Origin: Penium margaritaceum
Taxonomy: Eukaryota; Streptophyta; Zygnematophyceae; Desmidiales; Peniaceae
NCBI GenBank assembly: GCA_023375785.1
Contig: SZWC01000567.1
Coordinates: 58,990 to 122,989 of the forward strand
Length of the DNA stretch: 64,000 bases
Direction: 5' to 3'
The position numbers and the translations under genes are program-made. Numbering within the stretch: position 1 is the stretch's first letter; every line of letters begins with the position of its first letter. Shown here one piece after another: positions 1-9,851 of the stretch. Under the pieces are notes generated by a model. The model was given only the letters and a program-made list of their open reading frames with translations, was not told the origin of the DNA and did no database searches.

Positions 1-475
1 GAAAGGTGGAGAAAGCCAGAGAAAGGTGGAGCAGGTCAGAGAAAGGTGGAGCAGGCCAGAGAACGGTGGAACAAGCTAGAGAAAGGTGGACCAAGCCAGA
101 GAATAGTGGAGTAAGCCAGAGAAAGGTTGAGCAAGCTAGAGAAAGGTGGAGCAGGCAAGAGAAAGTTGGAGCAAGCTAGTGAAAGGCGGAGCAGGCCAGA
201 GAAATGTGGAGCAAGCTAGAGAAAGGTGGAGTAAGCCAGAGAAAGTTGGAGCAAGCCAGAGAAAGGCGGAGCAGGCCAGAGAAAGGTGGAGCAAGCTAGA
301 GAAAGGTGGAGTAAGCCAGAGAAAGTTGGAGCAAGCCAGAGAAAGGCGGAGCAGGCCAGAGAAAGGTGGACCAAGCCAAAGAATGGTGGAACAAGCCAGA
401 GGATGGAAGAACAAGCCAGAGAACGGTGAAGAAAGCCAGAGAAAGGTTATGAGGAAGAAGGAAAGGCTGGCAGAC
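1..475 (-). repeat. 20-bp minisatellite, end of array
   Basis: Tandem 20-bp units, purine-rich on +. On the minus strand the unit is TTCTCTGGCTTGCTCCACCT, the same as the large arrays further right, so this array lies in the opposite orientation to them. Units are diverged by a few substitutions each. A short degraded stretch (about 445-475) separates the last clear unit from an LTR terminus at 476. The array runs off the left edge of the window. The open frames across it are repeat artefacts. Confidence 0.95.
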
Positions 476-1224
476 TGTCAGAAGATTGCTGGTGCTGCTG
501 TTGAATGGACGCAATCACAAGGAAAATCATTGTGGTTCAGGGCGAGAAACACGAGCAGAAGCAGAGCAGGGACGGTGATGGAAAGCGGAATGGAAGCGGA
601 AAAGGAAGGTAAGCAAAGGAATGCATTGCGCAGCACCGAATGTGCGAGCAGTAAGGATTAGGTGACTTGAGTAGACGCAATCCTTTGCAGAGAAGGACGG
701 AAACTTCCTCAAAGGTGCAGGCGTTGTTGATGTATGAGTGACGTTAGCGGAAAAAGGACTGGACGCAGTGCAAGAGCATGGGTGCTGATACACAAACGAG
801 AACAAAGGGACTGGAGACGGCTCAGAGGGTGAGCCTCAAGAGGAATCCAATTGATTGATTACTCAATGGAATACAAGCAATGCAAATAGGTGAATTCCTA
901 GCCTAGCGCGCTTTGTCAAACGGGCACATGAGTGAGGTGGCGACTCGGGCGAGGGAAAAGAAGGAGCGCCTTGAGACCATGATTCAGCTTGGCTAGCCAT
1001 ACGCATAGAGGAGTGACGTATGCAAGAGCGATCTCCGCAGGTGCATTTGCCTTGACCGTTGTTGCACAAAACTGCTGGTTTGACCTTGGCAAGGCTCGTA
1101 CGATGGTTAGCCGTGAGACCGTTCAAACATTGGTCGTATGTCTCCGTAGATGAACCTGCGCTGTCACTCTTTATTTTCTCAGTGCCTGCACCCTTTGAAG
1201 CGATCTCTGAGATAATTTCCACCA
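476..1224 (-). repeat. 3' LTR of the minus-strand fossil
   Basis: On the minus strand it starts TGGTGGAAATTATC directly after a G-run polypurine tract and ends TTCTGACA. The start resembles the LTR at 41254 (TGTTGGAAAT) and the end matches the other family members. Length is about 750 bp against 627, 628 and 707 bp for the clearest full-length relatives. The outer end lies only some 15-30 bp from the minisatellite. Confidence 0.72.
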
Positions 1225-2083
1225 CCCCCCTTAGATCGGGAGAGGGATGCAAGCCTTGAAGGGCAGGCTTGGGAGTCCTGCTTTTGTAGAAGCACAACAC
1301 AGAGAGAGCTTGGGAGGTTTTGGAGGCGGTGGGTGCCTCAGTGCCAATTTTTAGAGGGAGGAGAGAAAACCTGGGTGGTGTAACAGGTCTGAGCTGAAGG
1401 GGAATTTGTAGATGAGAGTGTACGGGTTGTCAAAAATGCGGAGGCAGTTTCAGTAGGTTTGCTGTGGGTGAGTTCAGGCTTGCAGCAGGAAGCAGAACGG
1501 TTCCGGTCACACACCCATTTTGTTCTTGGACTCAGGCCGTACTTGGGTTTGCGCAGGTTGTGAGCAGTGACAACTCTGCGGAGGTAAGCTGCATCTCAGA
1601 GGTCATGTGGAGCTTCTGCATGAAGCTATCTACTTATTTCAGTAGTGAGGTGTTTATTGTGGGCAGGGGCTATGGTATGTAGTGTTCCATGGTTCATACA
1701 GTAGTCATTGAGGAAGGTGTGAAGGGTTGCATGAGCAGTGTTACAAAGAATGAGGCGAGGCGGTCTATCAAAGTGCTTGGTCTATTGCCGTAGCCAGTCC
1801 TTGAGTGCAGGAACTACTCCTGCCAGTGTGCAGAGAGAAAGGACAGTACAGTGCTAGGATAATTGGTCATGGATGAAGAGGAAGTGACTGTGGCGGACAG
1901 TAGAGCATGCGGATACATGTTGAATGAGTACAATGTACAGAGATTCAATGCTGCAGAGAGAGGTATGAGATGAGAGAGGAGGAGGAGGGGACACGGTGTA
2001 CATCTCAAGGCCGTACTCCTCAATTCCAGTCTCAGTCATAGGCTCAAGTACCCCTTACATAACAACACTGTTAGGAGCAGGAT

Positions 2084-3184
2084 TCACAGTAGTAGAAACA
2101 GCAGGAGAAGGTGGTGCTTCCACATTGTTGGCTGGAGTTGAATGCCAGCTTGAGCTGCCCATCCGGTTGTAGTTGACGGCTGCTCGCCGTAGGATTTGTG
2201 AGGTATCTGGTCCAGCGACTTGTTGGTAGCACGATGATTGCAGACTTGCGGCAGGTGGTTGCGACAGCCGTACTTGGTCCCTTTGAGGGGACCATGGCGG
2301 ATGGTGTAGGAGCAAGTGGGGAAGCAGGTGATCAAGCGCTTATCAACAGTGGTGGCCATGGTCTCGAAGGAGTTGGTGGCGATGGTAGTCTCGCATGCTT
2401 GTTTGGCAATGTAGTCTTGCACTGCTGCCATGAGCTTGGGACGGATGACGGCGATGGTGAGTTGGTCGAAAGGAAGTTGCAGCAGGATTTGACGGATGAC
2501 ATCATACTGACCAGGGAGGCCGGAGATGATGCTGGTGCCGACGATAGCGAGCGGAAGGGCAATCTTCATTTTTTTGAGGTTGCGGGCGATGGTGACGGCG
2601 GCAATGTAGCTCCTCATGTTGGTGTGGGCGGCACAGGGTACGGAGAAAAGTGACATGGCTTTGATGCCACAGGCGGTCAAGATGTTGTTGCTGAAGTGAT
2701 CTTCAAGGGCCTTCCAGACCTCATGGGTCTTTGAGCGGAGAGTCCGGATATCTTCATGCAACTCAGGGGAGGAGGTGGTCATGATGGTCATGATAGCGGT
2801 GCTGTTGGCGACGTTTGAGGAGGCACGGGTGATGGTGGATGCTGCAACAACGGTACCAGTGGCAATTGAAGATCCAGTTGTGGTTATACCAGCAGGAGCG
2901 GAAGATGAGGATGCATTATGAGGAGGACAATTATACACAGTTCTATCACAAGGGATGCCTCATGTGGCAACAGTTGTAGTTGCGGCGGTTGCAGTTGTTG
3001 TGGGTGCAGGAGCTGCGGCAGTATCAGGTGGTTCCACCTCGGTGTCAGTGTTGGTGAGGAGGTCACTAAGAGTTACTCCCTGAACCTTCTGAGACACCAA
3101 GTAGCTCCACAAATTATAGTTGTTGGTCCCATCCAGCTTCATAGTGAGTTTGGGGAGACCAGACAGAGTGAGGACAGAGGCCAT
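2084..3184 (-). pseudogene. gag: Copia-type Gag (UBN2 / Retrotran_gag_2 family), fossil
   Basis: The region begins MASVLTLSGLPKLTMKLDG, which carries the LDG-N-Y-LW signature typical of the N-terminus of plant copia Gag. Further in come TLRSKTHEVWKALEDHFS, SLFSVPCAAHTNMRSYIAAV and SGLPGQYDVIRQILLQLPFD, in the order expected for the UBN2 helical domain that forms the virus-like particle shell. A Thr/Ala/Pro-rich stretch lies between the N-terminal motif and the helical part. I see no clear CCHC knuckle at the C-terminal side. The product would be the particle protein of an LTR retroelement, not a host protein. It is broken into at least two frames. Copies of parts of it recur at 4582-4800 and 7169-7750 next to single Ns and are probably the same locus assembled more than once. 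Confidence 0.85.
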
Positions 3185-3617
3185 GATGCAATTGGTGTGA
3201 AGGCAGCAGCGAGCTGATGGTGAGGAGGGCCTGGTGGAAGACAAGGAGGGCGGCTCGAGACAACGGCACAAGATGGCGGCACGAGGCAATGTCAAGGCAG
3301 GTGCTGATGATGATGCCGATGACTGGAGGATGATGAACAGATGAAGGTATAAAAAATGATACTGAGTAGATATTTGAGCGCAGGGATGAAACCTCGTGCG
3401 CGAGAGTAGAAAATATGACGGCGGAGGAGCGGAAGCTGCTGATAATGAGGAATTCCTGTGTCCATTCACATGTTCGTAGCAAAGGTTTGGTGATTCCCTA
3501 CTGTCTAACAGCTACCAGCAGCCCTCAAGCCGCCGTCTGACACCAGCTTTGTCGAAGCTTCCTACCAATTCTCGCTTTCTCTACTATCACTCTCCCTATT
3601 CACCCCGCATCATTTTC

Positions 3618-6600
3618 NGCACGAGGCAATGTCAAGGCAGGTGCTGATGATGATGCCGATGACTGGAGGATGATGAACAGATGAAGGTATAAAAAATGAT
3701 ACTGAGTAGATATTTGAGCGCAGGGATGAAACCTCGTGCGCGAGAGTAGAAAATATGACGGCGGAGGAGCGGAAGCTGCTGATAATGAGGAATTCCTGTG
3801 TCCATTCACATGTTCGTAGCAAAGGTTTGGTGATTCCCTACTGTCTAACAGCTACCAGCAGCCCTCAAGCCGCCGTCTGACACCAGCTTTGTCGAAGCTT
3901 CCTACCAATTCTCGCTTTCTCTACTATCACTCTCCCTATTCACCCCGCATCATTTTCTCAAGCCGCTCCCTCGTGCTGCCTTCTTCTTCTACACAGCAGC
4001 AGAAGCCATGATTGCCATCAAGATATCGGACACCACCAGTCTCCCTCCTCGTCAATCTCAAGCCAACTGGGGGCACAAGCTGTCACTCTCCCGACTCCAG
4101 CAAACAGGCTCTACTTCAATTCCCTTTTCTGTCCATTGGGAAAACAGACACCGCCAGCTTCGCTGCTTGTCGGTCTCGGACCGAAATTGGTAGAACAAGC
4201 CACCCATCTCCTGATACCAGAAGACCTCTGCTACATCCTCATCGCTCCCGACAACATCATTCTCTCCTCCACTGCCGACTCTCCTCTTAGCATCGGCCTC
4301 TCACCATGTTGTCTCCTCCTTTACAGCTCTCCTCCCCTACATCATCTTCATTTCCAGCCATCTCATTAGAATCATCCTCGTCCGTGTTCAGCATCCCGCA
4401 TTGTCATCGGCGTTCCCCAACCACGGACGCGGTTCTTTCCCTATACCCAATCCATTTTTACATCCTCCACAATTCTCCTTTGCCATCATCAGCAGCTTCA
4501 CCATCTGTGGCTGGTACAAGGATGTGCACATGCCATCTGCGCACCTTGCAGCTGCCTGCACCCACGCCTACAGCATATTTNAGTTGTAGTTGCGGCGGTT
4601 GCAGTTGTTGTGGGTGCAGGAGCTGCGGCAGTATCAGGTGGTTCCACCTCGGTGTCAGTGTTGGTGAGGAGGTCACTAAGAGTTACTCCCTGAACCTTCT
4701 GAGACACCAAGTAGCTCCACAAATTATAGTTGTTGGTCCCATCCAGCTTCATAGTGAGTTTGGGGAGACCAGACAGAGTGAGGACAGAGGCCATGATGCA
4801 ATTGGTGTGAAGGCAGCAGCGAGCTGATGGTGAGGAGGGCCTGGTGGAAGACAAGGAGGGCGGCTCGAGACAACGGCACAAGATGGCGGCACGAGGCAAT
4901 GTCAAGGCAGGTGCTGATGATGATGCCGATGACTGGAGGATGATGAACAGATGAAGGTATAAAAAATGATACTGAGTAGATATTTGAGCGCAGGGATGAA
5001 ACCTCGTGCGCGAGAGTAGAAAATATGACGGCGGAGGAGCGGAAGCTGCTGATAATGANCCTCCCCTACATCATCTTCATTTCCAGCCATCTCATTAGAA
5101 TCATCCTCGTCCGTGTTCAGCATCCCGCATTGTCATCGGCGTTCCCCAACCACGGACGCGGTTCTTTCCCTATACCCAATCCATTTTTACATCCTCCACA
5201 ATTCTCCTTTGCCATCATCAGCAGCTTCACCATCTGTGGCTGGTACAAGGATGTGCACATGCCATCTGCGCACCTTGCAGCTGCCTGCACCCACGCCTAC
5301 AGCATATTTCTCACGATGCATTGGTCTAAGCCTTCCCCTTGCCGCATCTCCCCTCCTTTACTTTCACAGCACACGTGGTTTACCCCTGCACCCAGTTCAT
5401 CACTCCTCCACAAGCTTCTGCCATCATCATCCTCCGCTGGGCACCAAGAGCTGCCTGGCTGATCCGTCTTCTGTGCACGTGGTTCCATCCCTGCAATCAA
5501 GCTTCTGCATTCAAGCCTCTGCCCTTCTGTTATCCTCCTTCCTCCGCACTGGCACTTGGATCTGCATGATAACANGAAGGCAGCAGCGAGCTGATGGTGA
5601 GGAGGGCCTGGTGGAAGACAAGGAGGGCGGCTCGAGACAACGGCACAAGATGGCGGCACGAGGCAATGTCAAGGCAGGTGCTGATGATGATGCCGATGAC
5701 TGGAGGATGATGAACAGATGAAGGTATAAAAAATGATACTGAGTAGATATTTGAGCGCAGGGATGAAACCTCGTGCGCGAGAGTAGAAAATATGATGGCG
5801 GAGGAGCGGAAGCTGCTGATAATGAGGAATTCCTGTGTCCATTCACATGTTCGTAGCAAAGGTTTGGTGATTCCCTACTGTCTAACAGCTACCAGCAGCC
5901 CTCAAGCCGCCGTCTGACACCAGCTTTGTCGAAGCTTCCTACCAATTCTCGCTTTCTCTACTATCACTCTCCCTATTCACCCCGCATCATTTTCTCAAGC
6001 CGCTCCCTCGTGCTGCCTTCTTCTTCTACACAGCAGCAGAAGCCATGATTGCCATCAAGATATCGGACACCACCAGTCTCCCTCCTCGTCAATCTCAAGC
6101 CAACTGGGGGCACAAGCTGTCACTCTCCCGACTCCAGCAAACAGGCTCTACTTCAATTCCCTTTTCTGTCCATTGGGAAAACAGACACCGCCAGCTTCGC
6201 TGCTTGTCGGTCTCGGACCGAAATTGGTAGAACAAGCCANAGCTTCTGCCATCATCATCCTCCGCTGGGCACCAAGAGCTGCCTGGCTGATCCGTCTTCT
6301 GTGCACGTGGTTCCATCCCTGCAATCAAGCTTCTGCATTCAAGCCTCTGCCCTTCTGTTATCCTCCTTCCTCCGCACTGGCACTTGGATCTGCATGATAA
6401 CACCGCCAATTTAGCGGTGACCTGCGTCCTCGGCATTTCTCAGCATGAACAGGACCCTCTTGCTAGAACATCGGACACCGCCAGTCGTCCTGCTCATCGG
6501 GCTCAAGCAAACTGGGACATGAGCCATCAGTCCTCCAGTGAAAGTGGATGCTCCTAATTCTTGAGTACCTTCTTCTAGCGAACGTGGACACAACACCCAC

Positions 6601-8567
6601 ATATCTCCTCCATCAGCANTCTAAGCCTTCCCCTTGCCGCATCTCCCCTCCTTTACTTTCACAGCACACGTGGTTTACCCCTGCACCCAGTTCATCACTC
6701 CTCCACAAGCTTCTGCCATCATCATCCTCCGCTGGGCACCAAGAGCTGCCTGGCTGATCCGTCTTCTGTGCACGTGGTTCCATCCCTGCAATCAAGCTTC
6801 TGCATTCAAGCCTCTGCCCTTCTGTTATCCTCCTTCCTCTGCACTGGCACTTGGATCTGCATGATAACACCGCCAATTTAGCGGTGACCTGCGTCCTCGG
6901 CATTTCTCAGCATGAACAGGACCCTCTCGCTAGAACATCGGACACCGCCAGTCGTCCTGCTCATCGGGCTCAAGCAAACTGGGACATGAGCCATCAGTCC
7001 TCCGGTGAAAGTGGATGCTCCTAATTCTTGAGTACCTTCTTCTAGCGAACGTGGACACAACACCCACATATCTCCTCCATCAGCACCTTCACTTGTAGCC
7101 GAATCCAGTCAGTAAAGACACAGTCAAAATGCCACTAGAACCCGACACCACCCGTCTCCCTGCTTGANGGGTACGGAGAAAAGTGACATGGCTTTGATGC
7201 CACAGGCGGTCAAGATGTTGTTGCTGAAGTGATCTTCAAGGGCCTTCCAGACCTCATGGGTCTTTGAGCGGAGAGTCCGGATATCTTCATGCAACTCAGG
7301 GGAGGAGGTGGTCATGATGGTCATGATAGCGGTGCTGTTGGCGACGTTTGAGGAGGCACGGGTGATGGTGGATGCTGCAACAACGGTACCAGTGGCAATT
7401 GAAGATCCAGTTGTGGTTATACCAGCAGGAGCGGAAGATGAGGATGCATTATGAGGAGGACAATTATACACAGTTCTATCACAAGGGATGCCTCATGTGG
7501 CAACAGTTGTAGTTGCGGCGGTTGCAGTTGTTGTGGGTGCAGGAGCTGCGGCAGTATCAGGTGGTTCCACCTCGGTGTCAGTGTTGGTGAGGAGGTCACT
7601 AAGAGTTACTCCCTGAACCTTCTGAGACACCAAGTAGCTCCACAAATTATAGTTGTTGGTCCCATCCAGCTTCATAGTGAGTTTGGGGAGACCAGACAGA
7701 GTGAGGACAGAGGCCATGATGCAATTGGTGTGAAGGCAGCAGCGAGCTGATGGTGAGGAGGGCCTGGTGGAAGACAAGGAGGGCGGCTCGAGACAACGGC
7801 ACAAGATGGCGGCACGAGGCAATGTCAAGGCAGGTGCTGATGANCTCAAGCCGCCGTCTGACACCAGCTTTGTCGAAGCTTCCTACCAATTCTCGCTTTC
7901 TCTACTATCACTCTCCCTATTCACCCCGCATCATTTTCTCAAGCCGCTCCCTCGTGCTGCCTTCTTCTTCTACACAGCAGCAGAAGCCATGATTGCCATC
8001 AAGATATCGGACACCACCAGTCTCCCTCCTCGTCAATCTCAAGCCAACTGGGGGCACAAGCTGTCACTCTCCCGACTCCAGCAAACAGGCTCTACTTCAA
8101 TTCCCTTTTCTGTCCATTGGGAAAACAGACACCGCCAGCTTCGCTGCTTGTCGATCTCGGACCGAAATTGGTAGAACAAGCCACCCATCTCCTGATACCA
8201 GAAGACCTCTGCTACATCCTCATCGCTCCCGACAACATCATTCTCTCCTCCACTGCCGACTCTCCTCTTAGCATCGGCCTCTCACCATGTTGTCTCCTCC
8301 TTTACAGCTCTCCTCCCCTACATCATCTNGCTAGAACATCGGACACCGCCAGTCGTCCTGCTCATCGGGCTCAAGCAAACTGGGACATGAGCCATCAGTC
8401 CTCCAGTGAAAGTGGATGCTCCTAATTCTTGAGTACCTTCTTCTAGCGAACGTGGACACAACACCCACATATCTCCTCCATCAGCACCTTCACTTGTAGC
8501 CGAATCCAGTCAGTAAAGACACAGTCAAAATGCCACTAGAACCCGACACCACCCGTCTCCCTGCTTG
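3618..8567. other. Nine overlapping contig pieces joined by single Ns (likely assembly artefact)
   Basis: Single Ns lie at 3618, 4581, 5059, 5575, 6240, 6619, 7168, 7844 and 8329. Each piece repeats sequence already present in another: 3619 onward equals 3279 onward at an offset of 340; 4582-5058 repeats about 2970-3440; 7169-7843 repeats about 2635-3320; 7845-8328 repeats about 3514-3617 plus 3958-4340. Chained by overlap, the pieces give one path: up to 3617, then 3958-4580, 5310-5574, 6404-6618, about 7081-7167, then 8568 on. Only about 1.2 kb of this 5-kb stretch is new. Rare single-base differences between copies suggest two haplotypes, two diverged loci or sequencing error. Confidence 0.88.
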
Positions 8568-8600
8568 ATCAAGCTAACCGGTGGAACAAGTCGCTGTAGC
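4023..8600 (+). repeat. Leader repeat 1 (about 70 bp), four independent copies
   Basis: Recurring block with the frame ATCGGACACCACCAGTC, then a C/T-rich spacer, then CAAGC-AACTGG-GG-ACAAGC and a GTCACTC-like end. Copies lie at 4023-4090, 4141-4208, 6465-6533 and 8535-8600. Further instances at 6058, 6933, 8005 and 8333 are assembly duplicates of these. The same block occurs on the minus strand at 28678-28746 and 28801-28870 and on the plus strand at 40294-40363, inside the two other elements of this LTR family. It is non-coding in every element: the frame is not kept. Confidence 0.75.
5369..5496 (+). repeat. Leader repeat 2, two copies with G-box cores
   Basis: Short block of the form GCACGTGG-TT-ATCCCTGC at 5369-5393 and 5473-5496. 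Relatives lie on the minus strand at 3378-3402, 27832-27855, 28195-28217, 28336-28360 and 28480-28503, and on the plus strand at 39869-39893. Several include the palindrome CACGTG, which is the plant G-box core; any regulatory role is inference. Confidence 0.6.
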
Positions 8601-9344
8601 CGTGGTCATGACTACCTGAATCCCTGCGCTTCCCTACACTCCCCCTGGACTCAGAGATTTTGCTCTGGCAGAGCCCTCTTTGAACGTGGCGTTGTGGCAA
8701 CATCCTCCACTCTTGAATCTCCAACATTCAGCACCATCACCATCCCCATCATCCTCAAGATCAGCCTTCCAAGGGATAACACCGAGGAGAATGAGCTCTC
8801 AGCGGTATCCCCTTAGAACAGTATCCTCATCAAGGCTACCTCATCAGACGGCCTTGATGAATCAACGGTTCCTCTCGGCACTCGCTACACAGGAGCTGAC
8901 CATGAGTAACAACACAACCAGTGCCTTTTCTGTGTTCAATCATCAATGAAGCCAATCTACTTCATTGAGTACTCCACACCTAGCAGGGCCATGACTAACA
9001 TTCTTACTCACCTTCTAGAGTGCCTACGGGACTCGTCCCAACTGCACAGGAAAAGAGATGGTTCCACAAACTACCATCAATGGAGGGTTGAACTTCTACT
9101 CAATCTGGGGAGACTCCAATTCCCCACGTTCAGTCTCCCACAGGTACTCCTTGGTCTCCTAAACTCAATATCCTTTCTTGGTACAGACATGATAGAAGCA
9201 TTTCTTAATGAGGCGCTCATCCTCACCACTCATCACTCACTTTACCCACTCATCCTGCAACCACACTAAGGATTCTCAGAGACCTGGCGATTCCTGTATC
9301 TGATCTGTGTACCACATCATCTCCAGTGTAGACTTCAGGGGGAC

Positions 9345-9851
9345 TGTCAGAATATTTATGTCAACACTGACATAATCCCTTGGATAATCCGAGCTCTGAA
9401 TAAGGTTAAGGTTCCGCACCGAGCCAAGACAAACCACCAATGGATCTTCAGTCAGGATCGAGAACCCAAAGGTGAGCCACCCCCAATAACTGTGACCACG
9501 TCGGAATCGCATCCGGCTAGTAGAAAGAAGCCATTGCTTTGCCTTTTCCCTGTTTTGCTGTGTATTACCAAGGATGTCCATCCCTCGAGGTTAACCAAAA
9601 CAGTCTTCTTCACTCTGTTCCCTTTTGATTCCGCAGCTTCACCGCCGTGTTTTTGCTCTGTTCGTGTTTCGCCTATTCTTCTTTGCTACCCAATCCGAGC
9701 CCCTCAGTTTGCTCTGCTCTTACTCATTTCTCAACTCTTTGCTCTCGGCCCCAACCTTCTTGCCAAATTGACACACTAACCTCAGACCTCCCTCATACCC
9801 ACTAAGCCACCTGCTAATACTTGCCTTTAGACTAACTCCCAGTTCTGCCCA
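9345..9851 (+). repeat. 3' LTR
   Basis: Starts TGTCAGAATATTTATG directly after the G-run CAGGGGGAC and resembles the LTR at 41254-41881, for example in the shared stretch around GGCTAGTAGAAAGAAGCC and the later C/T-rich part. The 3' end (AGTTCTGCCCA) is diverged from the family end TTCTGACA and passes directly into the 20-bp minisatellite. About 507 bp, somewhat shorter than its relatives. Confidence 0.75.

Larger units (their letters stand above)
476..3480 (-). mobile_element. Ty1/copia-class LTR retroelement fossil, minus strand
   Basis: Reading leftwards from about 3480: a leader, a Gag region (3184-2084), a degraded pol remnant (about 2050-1600) in which an integrase-like stretch can be recognised, a polypurine tract (1232-1225, AAGGGGGG on the minus strand), and a 3' LTR (1224-476). 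No 5' LTR is seen; where it should lie, a plus-strand leader of a related element begins. The element is clearly broken, with many breaks and most of pol lost. Without an LTR pair it cannot be dated, but the decay suggests it is old. The Gag type and gene order fit Ty1/copia. Its LTR resembles those at 9345, 29364, 41254 and 44854, so it may be a relative of the autonomous partner of those elements (inference). Confidence 0.85.
3481..9851 (+). mobile_element. Plus-strand LTR element with long leader and 3' LTR
   Basis: A non-coding leader rich in two recurring motifs (see the leader-repeat features), then a diverged Gag-like stretch (about 8946-9270, with DGSTNYHQW), a G-run polypurine tract (about 9337-9343), and a 3' LTR (9345-9851). 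No 5' LTR or primer site is visible. Internal length is overstated because the nine N-joined pieces from 3618 to 8567 repeat each other; collapsed, the leader would be roughly 1.4 kb. No protease, integrase or reverse transcriptase was found, so this looks like a non-autonomous element. The class resembles terminal-repeat retrotransposons that carry only a GAG domain (TR-GAG), by inference. The Gag-like part is short and broken. Confidence 0.7.

Noticed and set aside
1059-1259. A small host gene in the 860-1700 region
   Set aside because: The stretch up to 1224 fits an LTR next to a polypurine tract, and 1600-2050 fits decayed integrase sequence on the minus strand. The ORFs are short and without motifs.
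2198-2653. A 151-codon plus-strand ORF
   Set aside because: It is the antisense of the copia Gag region at 2084-3184, which has recognisable family motifs on the minus strand.
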